A DNA stretch of 64,000 bases from Cupriavidus necator A5-1 (GCF_000744095.1 NZ_JQLI01000008.1:930001-994000), one strand, 5' to 3'. Positions 25,544 through 34,411 are shown, numbered from the stretch's first letter. Notes: generated by a model not told the origin, from the sequence alone. Translations and numbers: made by a program.

Positions 25544-26437
25544 ATGTCTCCTGCCCTGCTGCTGGTGCCGGATTTCAGCCTGATCCTGATCGGCTGGCTG
25601 CTGGTGCGCTATTCCCCTTTCGATCGCGCCTTCTGGTCTGGCGTGGAGCGGCTGGTGTACTTCGTGCTGTTCCCGGCGCTGCTGCTGCAGTCGACCAATA
25701 GCGCGGTGTTCGATTTCTCGTCGACCTCGGCCATGCTGGGCCTGGCGCTGCTGGTGATGGCCTCCGGCATGGCCGGCGGCTACGCCGTCAAATGGGTGTT
25801 GCGGCCCGACGCGCTGAGCTTTGCCTCGGGCGTGCAGACCGCGTTCCGCTTCAATTCGTATATCGGGCTGGCCCTGGCCTCGCGCCTGGGCGGCAGCGAG
25901 GGGCTGGCGCTGATGGCGGTGATCGTCGGCTGTACGGTGCCGTTGTGCAACGTGGCGGCGGTGTGGGCGCTGGCGCGCCACGGCGAGACCGCGCTGTGGA
26001 AGGAACTGGCACGTAACCCGCTGATCCTGGCCACCGCCGGCGGCCTGCTGACCAACCTGATGGGGCTGCACGCGCCCGAGGTGCTGGCGATGACGCTGAA
26101 CCGGCTGGGCTCGGCCTCCACCGCGCTGGGGCTGATGACGGTGGGCGCGGGGCTGCAGATGAGCGGCGCCACGGGCACGGTCGGGCCGGTGGCCTGGTGG
26201 ACCGGCGTCAAGCTGCTGGCGATGCCGTGTGTGGCGTGGCTGGTCGGGCGCCACCTGCCGCTGACCGCGCTGCAGTACCAGATCGTGGTGCTGTACGCTT
26301 CGCTGCCCACCGCGTCCAGCGCCTATATCCTGGCGGTGCGGATGGGAGGCAACGGGCCGATGGTGGCGGCGACGATCTCGGTGATGACGGTAGCGGCGAT
26401 CGTGACTACGCCGCTGTGGCTGGCGCTGGTCAGTTAG
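25544..26437 (+). CDS. AEC-family (auxin efflux carrier) permease
   Basis: 297 residues with about ten hydrophobic segments arranged as two five-helix halves. The N-terminus LVPDFSLILIGWLLVRY and the crossover regions VQTAFRFNSYIGLALA and QYQIVVLYASLPTASSAYILA (with the conserved Pro and Asn) are typical AEC/PF03547 features. A start 13 codons upstream (25505) is possible. The family transports malate, malonate and other carboxylates; the substrate here is unknown. It converges on queG with an 8-bp 3' overlap. Confidence 0.88.
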   Translation: MSPALLLVPDFSLILIGWLLVRYSPFDRAFWSGVERLVYFVLFPALLLQSTNSAVFDFSSTSAMLGLALLVMASGMAGGYAVKWVLRPDALSFASGVQTAFRFNSYIGLALASRLGGSEGLALMAVIVGCTVPLCNVAAVWALARHGETALWKELARNPLILATAGGLLTNLMGLHAPEVLAMTLNRLGSASTALGLMTVGAGLQMSGATGTVGPVAWWTGVKLLAMPCVAWLVGRHLPLTALQYQIVVLYASLPTASSAYILAVRMGGNGPMVAATISVMTVAAIVTTPLWLALVS

Positions 26438-27659
26438 CTGCCGCTGCCGGGGGCGGCTCGCCCTGCGCCAGCGCCCAGTCGATATGCTCGCGCACCAGCG
26501 GCGTAGCGGCTTGGCGCTGTGCCAGCAGCGCTGCGCGGATGCGCGCGGCCAATGCGGCATCCTCCGGGCGCGTGCCGGAAACCGCCGCGCGCAGGCTGTT
26601 GCCCAGCCCGACCGCCAGGTTGCGCAGCCAGCGCTCATGGCCGATGCGCCGGATCGGGCTGCCTTCCAGCCGCTGGTTGAATTCCCCCTCCGTCCATTCG
26701 AACAGGCCGACCATGTCGGGCGCATCCAGCCCGTTGCGCACGTCGAAGTCCGGCACCGTGGCCACGTGCGCGAACTTGTTCCACGGGCAGGCCAACTGGC
26801 AGTCGTCGCAGCCGTAGACGCGGTTGCCCATCGGCGCACGGAACTCAACCGGGATCGGGCCCTTGTGCTCGATGGTCAGGTAGGAAATGCAGCGGCGTGC
26901 ATCCAGCCGGTAGGGCGCCACGATGGCGCGCGTCGGGCAGATATCGAGGCAGCGGTGGCAGTTGCCGCAGTGGTTGGATTCGGGCGGATCGGCGGGCAGT
27001 GGGATGTCGACTAGAATCTCGCCGAGGAAGAACATCGAGCCGCCGTCGCGGTCCAGCAGCAGCGTATGCTTGCCGCGCCAGCCGAGTCCGCCCTGGCTGG
27101 CCAGCGCCACTTCCATCACGGGCGCGGAATCGGTAAAGACGCGGTAGCCGAACTTTCCGATTTCGGCCTCGATCCGGCTGGCCAGTTGCTGGAGACGGCT
27201 GCGCAGCACCTTGTGATAGTCGCGGCCGCGCGCGTACAGCGACACCACCGCGGTGGCCGGATCGTCCAGCCGGGCCAGCTCATGGCGGCGCCAGTCGCCG
27301 GCATCCGCCGCAACCCCGGCGGCAGGAATGTACGGCATGCGCGCCACGATGGCGCGCACCGTACCGGGCACCAGTTCGGCCGGACGGGCGCGCCGCAGGC
27401 CGTGGTTCGCCATATAATCCATGTCGCCGTGGTAACCCTGCCCGAGCCACGCCAACAGACCCGGCTCGGCATGGCTCAGATCGACATCGGCAATGCGCAC
27501 CGACGCAAAACCCAGCCCGGCGCCCCATGCGCGGATCGACGCCGCGAGCGCCGCCAGTTCACCCGGGCCCGCGGCCGGCAGGCTTGAGTGGCTGGGGGTG
27601 GGGACGGCGGTGGGTTCGCCTGGCGCACTGGCCGGCGCCTTGACTGCTGGGTCGATCAT
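26430..27659 (-). CDS. queG: epoxyqueuosine reductase QueG
   Basis: 409 residues. It catalyses the last step of queuosine synthesis in tRNA using cobalamin and two 4Fe-4S clusters. Cluster motifs are clear: CGNCHRCLDICPTRAI and CDDCQLACPWNKF, each with the C-x2-C-x2-C-x3-C pattern. The N-terminal cobalamin-binding domain includes GYHGDMDYMANH and the SDSAPVME-type segment. The first about 45 residues are an Ala/Pro-rich extension beyond the usual start. Divergent from tsaE with only 16 bp between start codons, so their promoters overlap the coding starts. Confidence 0.94.
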   Translation of the reverse strand: MIDPAVKAPASAPGEPTAVPTPSHSSLPAAGPGELAALAASIRAWGAGLGFASVRIADVDLSHAEPGLLAWLGQGYHGDMDYMANHGLRRARPAELVPGTVRAIVARMPYIPAAGVAADAGDWRRHELARLDDPATAVVSLYARGRDYHKVLRSRLQQLASRIEAEIGKFGYRVFTDSAPVMEVALASQGGLGWRGKHTLLLDRDGGSMFFLGEILVDIPLPADPPESNHCGNCHRCLDICPTRAIVAPYRLDARRCISYLTIEHKGPIPVEFRAPMGNRVYGCDDCQLACPWNKFAHVATVPDFDVRNGLDAPDMVGLFEWTEGEFNQRLEGSPIRRIGHERWLRNLAVGLGNSLRAAVSGTRPEDAALAARIRAALLAQRQAATPLVREHIDWALAQGEPPPAAAAN

Positions 27660-27675
27660 CCCTGAATTGTACGCA

Positions 27676-28200
27676 ATGCCCTTGCTCGAAGAACGCACCC
27701 TGACGCTGTCCGACGAAGCCGCCACCGCGCGCCTGGGCGCCGCACTGGCCGCCGCCGTGCAGGCCATGCCGCCGCGCACGGTGCATGTGCAGCTGTCCGG
27801 CGACCTGGGCGCCGGCAAGACCACGCTGTCGCGCGCGATCCTGCGCGCGCTGGGCCACGCGGGCAAGGTCCGCAGCCCCACCTATACGCTGTGCGAGCCC
27901 TACGAGGTCGCCCGTGCCGACGGCTCGCCGCTGACCGCCTACCACTTCGACCTGTACCGCTTTGCCGACCCGGAGGAGTGGATTGACGCGGGATTTCGCG
28001 ACTGCTTTGCCGAGCCGGCCTTCAACCTGGTCGAATGGCCGGAGAAGGCCGGCAGGCTGCTCGGGGAACCGGATCTGCATGTGTTGCTCCAATCGGACAT
28101 GGCCGGGACGGATGACATCGAAAACGATGCCGGCGAGCGGCGGATCGCGACGATGCGCGCCTATACTCACACTGGACTTACCCTGCTGAACGCATGCTGA
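27676..28200 (+). CDS. tsaE: tRNA threonylcarbamoyladenosine biosynthesis ATPase TsaE
   Basis: 174 residues. The Walker A motif GDLGAGKTT is at about 42-50, followed by the SPTYTLCEPY switch segment and the HFDLYR motif near residue 94, all diagnostic for TsaE. It supports TsaBD in making t6A37 on ANN-decoding tRNAs. The last 7 bp overlap the start of amiC, giving translational coupling; the tsaE-amiC order is conserved in many proteobacteria. The C-terminus is slightly longer than usual (about 150 residues). Confidence 0.95.
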   Translation: MPLLEERTLTLSDEAATARLGAALAAAVQAMPPRTVHVQLSGDLGAGKTTLSRAILRALGHAGKVRSPTYTLCEPYEVARADGSPLTAYHFDLYRFADPEEWIDAGFRDCFAEPAFNLVEWPEKAGRLLGEPDLHVLLQSDMAGTDDIENDAGERRIATMRAYTHTGLTLLNAC

Positions 28201-29693
28201 TCAAGCGACTTGCCACCGACCGCCCCGATGGACCCGACGGAGTGCTGCAGGCGCGCCGCAAATGGATGGCGCAGGCCCTGAAGCTAGGCGCCGGGACGGC
28301 GGTATTGACGCTGGCCGGCCCGCAGATCGTGTTCGGCGCCGGCATCGTCGCCGTGCGCGTCTGGCCCGCCGAGGAATACACCCGCGTCACCATCGAGTCC
28401 GATGCGCCGCTGGCCGCGGTCCACCAGATGATTCGCGACCCCGACCGGCTGGTGGTGGACATCGACGGCCTGGACCTCTCGCCCACGCTGCGCGAGCTGG
28501 TCGCCAAGATCACCCCGAATGACCCGTATATCCAGACCGTGCGCGTCGGCCAGAACCGCCCGCGCGTGGTCCGCATGGTGTTCGACCTGAAGGAGAGCGT
28601 GGCGCCGCAGGTGTTCACGCTGTTGCCGATCGGCAGCTACCGCAACCGGCTGGTGTTCGACCTGTACCCGGTCAACCCGCCCGACCCGCTGTGGAAGCTG
28701 GTGCGCGAGACCGAGGAAAAGCAGCGCCGCTTCGCCACCACCGATCCCGCGCCGGGCGCCGAAGGCGTGGCCGGGGCGCCCGCTGGTGCCGAGGAAGACG
28801 CGATCGGCGCGCTGGTGCGCAAGTTCGATGAGAAGGGCGAGGTGCCCCCGACCACAGCGCCGCCGCCGCCGGTGGTCGCGGCCCGGCCCAAGCCGTCCGC
28901 ACCGGTGGTGCCGACGCCCAACGCCCCGTCGGTGCCCCCGGTGGCACGCGACAATCCCACCGCCGAGCGCCCGTTCAAGATGCGCCGCCTGCTGACCGTG
29001 GCGATCGATCCCGGCCACGGCGGCGAAGACCCCGGCGCGACCGGCGCGGCGGGCTCGCGCGAGAAGGACGTGGTGCTGCAGATCGCGCACCGGCTGCGCG
29101 CCAAGATCGACGCCCAGCCCAATATGCGCGCGATGATGACGCGCGACGCCGACTTCTTCGTGCCGCTGAACGTGCGCGTGCAGAAGGCGCGGCGGGTGCA
29201 GGCCGACCTGTTCGTGTCGATCCACGCCGATGCCTTCTTGTCGCCGGAGGCGAAGGGCGCGTCGGTGTTCGCGCTGTCCGAGCGCGGCGCGTCGAGTACC
29301 GCGGCGCGCTGGCTGGCCAACAAGGAAAACGCCTCCGACCTGATCGGCGGCGCCAATATGGGCAACAAGGATGCGCAGGTCGCGCGCGTGCTGCTGGACC
29401 TGTCCACCACCGCGCAGATCAACGACAGCCTGCAGGTCGGCAAGGCCGTGCTGGGCGAGATCGGTGGCATCAACAAGCTGCACAAGGGCAGCGTCGAGCA
29501 GGCGGGGTTTGCCGTGCTGAAGGCGCCGGACATCCCATCGATCCTGATCGAGACCGCCTTCATCAGCAACCCGGAGGAAGAGCGCAAGCTCAACGACGAC
29601 GCGCACCAGGAGCAGCTGGCCAACGCGATCCTGAAGGGGATCCGCGCTTACTTCGCCCGCAATCCGCCGTTGTCGAAGAATCCGTCGGTGTGA
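28194..29693 (+). CDS. amiC: N-acetylmuramoyl-L-alanine amidase AmiC
   Basis: 499 residues. The N-terminus has a Tat-like signal (ARRKWMAQALKLGAG followed by a hydrophobic core). An AMIN domain follows (about 50-165), which targets the septum, then a Pro/Ala-rich linker and the zinc amidase domain. Zinc ligands fit IDPGHGGEDPGA, the downstream REKDVVLQIA glutamate and VSIHADAF, and the domain closes with IETAFISNPEEE. It splits septal peptidoglycan so daughter cells separate. It overlaps tsaE by 7 bp and is followed by a strong terminator. Confidence 0.95.
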   Translation: MLIKRLATDRPDGPDGVLQARRKWMAQALKLGAGTAVLTLAGPQIVFGAGIVAVRVWPAEEYTRVTIESDAPLAAVHQMIRDPDRLVVDIDGLDLSPTLRELVAKITPNDPYIQTVRVGQNRPRVVRMVFDLKESVAPQVFTLLPIGSYRNRLVFDLYPVNPPDPLWKLVRETEEKQRRFATTDPAPGAEGVAGAPAGAEEDAIGALVRKFDEKGEVPPTTAPPPPVVAARPKPSAPVVPTPNAPSVPPVARDNPTAERPFKMRRLLTVAIDPGHGGEDPGATGAAGSREKDVVLQIAHRLRAKIDAQPNMRAMMTRDADFFVPLNVRVQKARRVQADLFVSIHADAFLSPEAKGASVFALSERGASSTAARWLANKENASDLIGGANMGNKDAQVARVLLDLSTTAQINDSLQVGKAVLGEIGGINKLHKGSVEQAGFAVLKAPDIPSILIETAFISNPEEERKLNDDAHQEQLANAILKGIRAYFARNPPLSKNPSV

Positions 29694-29710
29694 TCGCCGA
29701 CAACGCATAA

Positions 29711-29752
29711 AAAAAACCCGGGCATGCCCCTCGGGCATGCCCCGGGTTTTTT
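29711..29752. terminator. bidirectional rho-independent terminator
   Basis: A long GC-rich hairpin: left arm AACCCGGGCATGCCCC, right arm GGGCATGCCCCGGGTT with one bulged C, flanked by A-run on the left and T-run on the right. It can therefore stop amiC transcription rightwards and the symporter gene leftwards. Confidence 0.9.
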
Positions 29753-29765
29753 ATCGCCGCGCGGT

Positions 29766-30791
29766 TCAGGCCCGCGCCGCGGCGCGATCCTCCAGCAACG
29801 CATCGCGGTTGGCATAGCGCGACGCCATCACCGAACACACGATCAGCTGCAACTGGTGGTAGACCATCAGCGGCAGCACCAGCAGCCCCAGCGCGGGATG
29901 GCCGGCGAACAGGATCTTGGCCATCGGGATGCCGTTGGCCAGGCTCTTCTTGGAGCCGCAGAACACCGCGGTGATCTCGTCCTCGACCGAGAACCCGAGC
30001 CGGCGCGCGGTGAAGGTGGTGATGCCCAGCACCACGAACAGCAGGATCGCGGCGATCAGCATCACCGCGCCGATGGTCTGCCACTGGTACTGGTGCCACA
30101 GGCCTTCCGCGGTGGCGTCGCAGAACGAGGAATAGACGATCAGCACGATCACGCCGCGGTCGATCTTGGTGGTGATGTGCTTCTTCTTCGCCAGCCAGCT
30201 GCCGATCAGCGGACGCAGCAGCTGGCCCAGCGCGAACGGCAGCAGCAGCTGCAGCGCCACGCCGGTGAGCGCCTTGCCCAGCGGCATCGACGCGCCGCTG
30301 GCGCTGATCACCAGCCCCATCAGCAGCGGCGTGACCAGCATGCCGATCAGGCCCGAGATGGTGGCATTGAAGATCGCGCCGGACACATTGCCGCGCGCCA
30401 TCGAGGTCATCGCCACCGACGACGACACCGTCGACGGCAGCGCGCACAGGAAGAACACGCCCAGCAGCAGGTCGGCCGGCAGTTGGTTGCGCAGCGACAG
30501 CATTAGCAGCGCGCCGACGATCGGGAACACCACGTAGGTGAAGGCCTGCACGAACACATGCAGGCGCCAGTGCTTGGCGCCCGCCACCAGCTTGTCGCGC
30601 GACAGCGCCGCGCCGTGCAGGAAGAAGACCAGCGCCACGCCCACGCTGGTGATCACGCCCAGGTGCAGCGGCCCTTTGCCGCTGCCGAGGTCGGGGGCGG
30701 CCAGCGCGATGGCGATGGCGGTCAGCATGATGAGGACGAAGCCGTCGATCAGGTCATAGAGCTTTTTCAGATTGCGGACAATGCGGGACAT
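29766..30791 (-). CDS. bile acid:sodium symporter family (SLC10/YfeH-like) transporter
   Basis: 341 residues, about nine or ten transmembrane helices. The segments GVALVFFLHGAALSRDKL, LCALPSTVSSSVAMTSMARGN and the helix-break AIFNATISGLIGMLVTPLL match the SLC10A7/YfeH branch, where the SSSVA region lies at the sodium site. Substrate is unknown; bacterial members move organic anions. It is divergent from a LysR regulator 93 bp away, which probably controls it. The C-terminus is a short Ala/Arg tail just before the terminator. Confidence 0.88.
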   Translation of the reverse strand: MSRIVRNLKKLYDLIDGFVLIMLTAIAIALAAPDLGSGKGPLHLGVITSVGVALVFFLHGAALSRDKLVAGAKHWRLHVFVQAFTYVVFPIVGALLMLSLRNQLPADLLLGVFFLCALPSTVSSSVAMTSMARGNVSGAIFNATISGLIGMLVTPLLMGLVISASGASMPLGKALTGVALQLLLPFALGQLLRPLIGSWLAKKKHITTKIDRGVIVLIVYSSFCDATAEGLWHQYQWQTIGAVMLIAAILLFVVLGITTFTARRLGFSVEDEITAVFCGSKKSLANGIPMAKILFAGHPALGLLVLPLMVYHQLQLIVCSVMASRYANRDALLEDRAAARA

Positions 30792-30858
30792 GACTGCTGG
30801 TGGGCTAGGGTTTTGCCTAGTATTGGACGCCAGCCGGGTCTAGAATGCAAATTCATTT

Positions 30859-30869
30859 ATAGAATCTAT
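30859..30869. promoter_or_regulatory. possible LysR site between symporter gene and lysR
   Basis: ATAGAATCTAT is an inverted repeat (5-1-5) in an AT-rich patch, 16 bp before the lysR start. A second inverted repeat, CTAGG-N6-CCTAG, lies at 30805-30820 nearer the symporter start. Either could be the recognition or activation half-site of the divergent regulator. Confidence 0.4.
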
Positions 30870-30884
30870 TTATCCTGTCGTTGC

Positions 30885-31802
30885 ATGAATTACACACTGC
30901 GCCAGCTGCGCGTCTTCCTGGCAGTGGCGAATACCGGCGGGTTCAGCCGGGCCGCCGACACAGTCGGCCTGACCCAGCCCGCCGTCAGTCGCGGCGTGGC
31001 TGAGCTGGAAGAGGCACTTGGCGTGCGCCTGCTCGATCGCACCACCCGCGAGGTCGTGTTGACCGAAGCCGGCCACACGCTGGCGCCGGCGCTGGAGCGG
31101 CTGCTGGGGCAGCTGGACGACACGCTCGAAGAAACGCGGCAGCTGGGTGAACGCTATAGCGGCCGCGTGGTGATCGCCGGCGCACCGACCATCTCCGCCC
31201 GGCTGATGCCGATGTACGTCGCCGCCTGCGCCGCCCAATACCCGGAAATCCGCCTGACCGTGCGCGACAACGTGCAGGCCGACGGCCTGGAACAGGTGCG
31301 CGCGGGCGCGGTGGACTTCGGCGTGGTGATCGATCCGCTGGTGCGCGACGGGCTGGTGGTCGAACCGGTGGCGACTGACCCGTTCTGCTTTGTCTGCCGG
31401 CGCGACCATCCGCTGGCGCAGTCGCCCTCGGTGCCCTGGTCGGCGCTGGACGGCATGCGGCTGGTGCTGCTGGACTTCGCGTCTGGCAGCCGGCCGCTGA
31501 TCGACCGCGTGTTCGGCCGGCACGGCGTGGTGCCGCAGGTGGTGCAGGAGCTGGGCCACTCGGCCAGCGTGTTCGGCATGGTCGAGGCCGGCATCGGCGC
31601 CTCGGTGCTGCCGTCGTTCTCGCTGCCGCTGCCGGCGGCGTCGCCGCTGGTGTGGCGCCCGCTGGTGCCGCGCGAGGAGCGCAGCATCGTCATGGTCCGG
31701 CGCGAGGACCGTTCGCTGTCGCCCGCCGCGGCGGCAGTGTGGGAGCTGGTGCGGCGCCTGACCGTGCGCGCCGAGGCGCCCGCGATGGACGCCGCGGCCT
31801 GA
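30885..31802 (+). CDS. LysR-family regulator, likely of the divergent symporter
   Basis: 305 residues. The HTH is at 4-65 (LRQLRVFLAVANTGGFSRAA, then TQPAVSRGVAELEEALG). The effector-binding domain follows from about 90 to 295, with the usual alpha/beta segments (GRVVIAGAPTISARLMP, DFGVVIDPLV, GMVEAGIGASVLPSFSL). The start at 30885 is the ATG directly before NYTLRQLRVF. The 93-bp divergent spacing to the bile-acid-type symporter is the classical LysR target layout. The effector is unknown. Confidence 0.92.
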   Translation: MNYTLRQLRVFLAVANTGGFSRAADTVGLTQPAVSRGVAELEEALGVRLLDRTTREVVLTEAGHTLAPALERLLGQLDDTLEETRQLGERYSGRVVIAGAPTISARLMPMYVAACAAQYPEIRLTVRDNVQADGLEQVRAGAVDFGVVIDPLVRDGLVVEPVATDPFCFVCRRDHPLAQSPSVPWSALDGMRLVLLDFASGSRPLIDRVFGRHGVVPQVVQELGHSASVFGMVEAGIGASVLPSFSLPLPAASPLVWRPLVPREERSIVMVRREDRSLSPAAAAVWELVRRLTVRAEAPAMDAAA

Positions 31803-31816
31803 CCGGCTCCAGCAAC

Positions 31817-31846
31817 CTAAACGCGCCTAAACGCGCCTCAACGCGC
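31817..31846. repeat. three 10-bp tandem repeats at a convergent gene junction
   Basis: CTAAACGCGC occurs twice in tandem, followed by CTCAACGCGC. The third unit supplies the stop codon and last codons of the methyltransferase. A copy-number change here would alter the gap between the convergent genes by ten bases each time. Confidence 0.85.
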
Positions 31847-32617
31847 GGTGACCATCACCGCTTCCAGCTCGAAGCTGCCATCGTCCCGCACGCGATAGTG
31901 CTCGCGCACTTCGGCCGGCGCCACCTGCCACAGGTGGCGGATCGCCTCGATCGCCACCTGTGGGGTGCGCATGCGCTTGACCCAGCTGTCGAACTCGATG
32001 CCGATGCGCCAGGTATCGGACACCTTGATACCCTCGGCAGCAAAGCCCGCCGCCTCGAACATCGCGCGCCAGCCATCCGGCGTGTAGTCGCGCACGTGCG
32101 AGGGATCGCGCAGCAACTCGACCGATTGCAGCCAGGTATCGCGCAACGAGTCCGGCGCACCGGCGATATCGATCAGCACCACCTTGCCGCCCGGCCGCAG
32201 CACGCGGCGGATCTCGGCCAGCGCCGCCGGCACGTCGCGCCAGTGGTGCGCGCTCATGCGCGAAACCACCGCGCAGAAGCTGGCATCCTCGAACGGCAGC
32301 TGCTCCGCCACGCCCTGGCGCGTGCGCACATTGGCCAGTCCGCGCGCTTGCGCCGCGGCGTCGACCACGGCCAGCATCTCGGCCGACAGGTCGTAAGCCG
32401 TCACTTCGCCCACGACCGCCGCGGCGGCAAAGCTGGCGTGGCCGGCGCCGCAGCCCAGGTCGAGCACCCGGCTGCCCGGCCGTTTGGCTTCGGGGATCAG
32501 CGCGGCGAGTTCGTCCTTCAGCTGTTGCAGGTCCGCGCCCTGGGCATGGACGGCACTGGTGAGGTAGGCGCTGGCGGTGGCGCCGAACTGGGCGGCAACG
32601 AGTTGCTGTTGTTGCAT
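31838..32617 (-). CDS. class I SAM-dependent methyltransferase (UbiE/Methyltransf_11 type)
   Basis: 259 residues from the ATG at 32617. Motif I is VLDLGCGAGHASFAAA (about 50-65), motif II lies near GEVTAYDLSAEML, and the post-I aspartate and the RVLRPGGKVVLIDIAG strand are present. The C-terminal half covers a substrate-binding cap ending in SFELEAVMVTAR, which resembles YcgJ/UbiE-like small-molecule methyltransferases. The substrate is unknown. It is divergent from an HTH regulator 153 bp away; the pair may be a regulator-target unit. Confidence 0.87.
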   Translation of the reverse strand: MQQQQLVAAQFGATASAYLTSAVHAQGADLQQLKDELAALIPEAKRPGSRVLDLGCGAGHASFAAAAVVGEVTAYDLSAEMLAVVDAAAQARGLANVRTRQGVAEQLPFEDASFCAVVSRMSAHHWRDVPAALAEIRRVLRPGGKVVLIDIAGAPDSLRDTWLQSVELLRDPSHVRDYTPDGWRAMFEAAGFAAEGIKVSDTWRIGIEFDSWVKRMRTPQVAIEAIRHLWQVAPAEVREHYRVRDDGSFELEAVMVTAR

Positions 32618-32770
32618 GGTGCTGGCTCCTTGGGGCCGGAAGTCGGCTTGCTTGTCCGGAGGTTGAAGGGGTGGGGACTTGCCCGCGAGGCGGGTTCGGC
32701 ATACTGTAGATGGGCCGTTTTCCCGGTACAAGTCAGCGTTTTATCCTGGTATAAGCGCCACCAGCCTGCC

Positions 32771-33583
32771 ATGCCTCTGTCTGCCGATCTCGCCGATTCC
32801 TTGCCCGCATCGCCATCGTCGCGCGAAGCCGTGCTCGGCGCCTTCCTGCGCGCGCACCGCGAACGGCTGGTGCCGGCCGACGTCGGCCTCGCGCCCGGCC
32901 GCCGCCGCCGCACGCCAGGGCTGCGCCGCGAGGAAGTGGCGCAGCTGGCGGGTTTGAGCACCACGTGGGTGACTTGGCTGGAGCAGGGCCGGCCAGTCTC
33001 GCTGTCGGCCCGCGCGCTGGCCAGCCTCGCCGCGGCGCTGCGCCTGTCGCGGGCCGAGCGCGCCTACCTGTTCGAGCTGGCCGGCCGGCGCGACCCGCAG
33101 CAGGCCGCCGACGAGACCGTGCCGCCCACGGTGCTGGCCAGCGTGCACGCGGTGGCGGGCCCGGCCTACCTGCTCGACCGGCAATGGACTGCGCTGGCCT
33201 GGAACGACGCCGCCGCGCGCCTGTTCACCGGCTGGCTCGACGCCGCCGGCAGCGAGCGCAACCTGCTGCGCGCCATGTTCCTGTCGCCGGCGCTGCAGGC
33301 GCTGGTGGAAGACTGGCCCCACCGCGCCGCGCGCCTGGTGGCCGAATTCCGCGCGCACAGCATCCGTCACGCCGACGAGGCGCCGACGCGTGCATTGATC
33401 GATGGACTGATGGAAGAGAGCGCGGCCTTCCGCGATGCCTGGCTGTCGCAGGACGTGGAAGACCGCGAGGGCGGCCGCCGCGGCTTTCGCCATCCGGTGC
33501 TGGGCGCGCTGCAGTTCGAGCAGCTGACGCTGGTGCCGGCGGCGGCGCCGGGTTTGATGCTGGTGATGCTGCTGCCCGGCTGA
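32771..33583 (+). CDS. HTH (XRE-type) regulator with MmyB-like ligand-binding domain
   Basis: 270 residues. The N-terminal helix-turn-helix contains RRTPGLRREEVAQLAGLSTTWVTWLEQG, cited here in two parts: RRTPGLRREEVAQLAGLS and TTWVTWLEQGR. The signature GLRREEVA and YLEQGR-like motif define the pattern found in MmyB-family regulators. The C-terminal domain (about 110-265) begins VHAVAGPAYLLDRQWTALAW and has the conserved WN and HP residues of the PAS-like MmyB fold, thought to bind fatty acids or aromatic ligands. Divergent to the methyltransferase gene. Target genes are otherwise unknown. Confidence 0.88.
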   Translation: MPLSADLADSLPASPSSREAVLGAFLRAHRERLVPADVGLAPGRRRRTPGLRREEVAQLAGLSTTWVTWLEQGRPVSLSARALASLAAALRLSRAERAYLFELAGRRDPQQAADETVPPTVLASVHAVAGPAYLLDRQWTALAWNDAAARLFTGWLDAAGSERNLLRAMFLSPALQALVEDWPHRAARLVAEFRAHSIRHADEAPTRALIDGLMEESAAFRDAWLSQDVEDREGGRRGFRHPVLGALQFEQLTLVPAAAPGLMLVMLLPG

Positions 33584-33601
33584 GCGGGCAACGCCTGGCA
33601 G

Positions 33602-34360
33602 TTACTTGGGCTGCATCCGGATCGCGCCGTCCAGGCGGATCACTTCGCCGTTGAGCATGGTGTTCTCGATGATCGAGCGGGCCAGCTTGGCATACTCCGC
33701 CGGGCGACCGAGGCGCGGCGGGAACGGCACCATCTTGCCGAGCGCGTCCTGCACTTCCTGCGGCATGCCCAGCAGCATCGGCGTCTCGAAGATGCCCGGG
33801 GCGATCGTCATGCAGCGCACGCCATCGCGCGACAAGTCGCGCGCGATCGCCAGCGTCATCGCCACCACGCCGCCCTTGGAAGCGGCATAGGCCGCCTGGC
33901 CGATCTGGCCGTCGAAGGCCGCCACCGACGCGGTATTGATGATCACGCCGCGCTCGCCCTCGCTGTCCGGCGTGTTCTGCACCATCGCCGCGGCCGCCAG
34001 CCGGATCATGTTGAAGGTGCCGACCAGGTTGATGCGGATGGTCTTGTCGAAGGCATCGAGCGGATGCGGGCCGTTCTTGCCGACGGTCTTGTTGGCCGTG
34101 GCGATGCCGGCGCAGTTGACGATGCCCGACAGCCGGCCCAGGGCCTGTGCGGCCGCAACCACGGCCTGGCCATCTCCCTCGGAGGTGACATCGCAGCGCA
34201 CGAACGTGCCGCCCAGTTCGGTAGCCAGCGCCTGGCCGACCGACTCGTTCAGGTCGGCGATCACGACCTTGGCGCCGGCTTCGGCCAGCATGCGCGCGGT
34301 GCCCGCGCCAAGCCCGGAGGCGCCGCCGGTGACGATGAATACGTTGCCCTGGATCTGCAT
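33602..34360 (-). CDS. SDR 3-hydroxyacyl-CoA dehydrogenase (HSD17B10-like)
   Basis: 252 residues. The Rossmann motif TGGASGLGAGTA is at 12-23, the NAG strand is IVNCAGIA, and the catalytic Ser, Tyr and Lys fit INTASVAAFDGQIGQAAYAASKGG. The long insertion with KNGPHPLDAFDKTIRINLVGT and the C-terminal GEVIRLDGAIRMQPK are typical of type II 3-hydroxyacyl-CoA or 3-hydroxy-2-methylbutyryl-CoA dehydrogenases. Likely role: NAD-dependent oxidation of 3-hydroxyacyl-CoA in branched-chain or fatty acid breakdown. A perfect palindrome lies 38 bp upstream. No partner genes adjoin it. Confidence 0.9.
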   Translation of the reverse strand: MQIQGNVFIVTGGASGLGAGTARMLAEAGAKVVIADLNESVGQALATELGGTFVRCDVTSEGDGQAVVAAAQALGRLSGIVNCAGIATANKTVGKNGPHPLDAFDKTIRINLVGTFNMIRLAAAAMVQNTPDSEGERGVIINTASVAAFDGQIGQAAYAASKGGVVAMTLAIARDLSRDGVRCMTIAPGIFETPMLLGMPQEVQDALGKMVPFPPRLGRPAEYAKLARSIIENTMLNGEVIRLDGAIRMQPK

Positions 34361-34397
34361 TGCCTGTCTCCTCGCTGTCAGGTGGATTCTTTGTTGC

Positions 34398-34411
34398 CGT
34401 TTACGTAAACG
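34398..34411. promoter_or_regulatory. 14-bp perfect palindrome upstream of the SDR gene
   Basis: CGTTTACGTAAACG reads the same on both strands. It is 38-51 bp upstream of the SDR start, in promoter position. It resembles operators of MerR- or TetR-type regulators of acyl-CoA and branched-chain amino acid catabolism (LiuR-like), which is an inference from the gene's family. It differs from the GTTTA-N4-TAAAC sites at the aromatic operon by having a 2-bp centre. Confidence 0.6.

Noticed and set aside
29713..29752. CRISPR or REP repeat
   Set aside because: A single hairpin with A- and T-runs at convergent gene ends is fully explained as a terminator. No CRISPR array was seen anywhere in the window.
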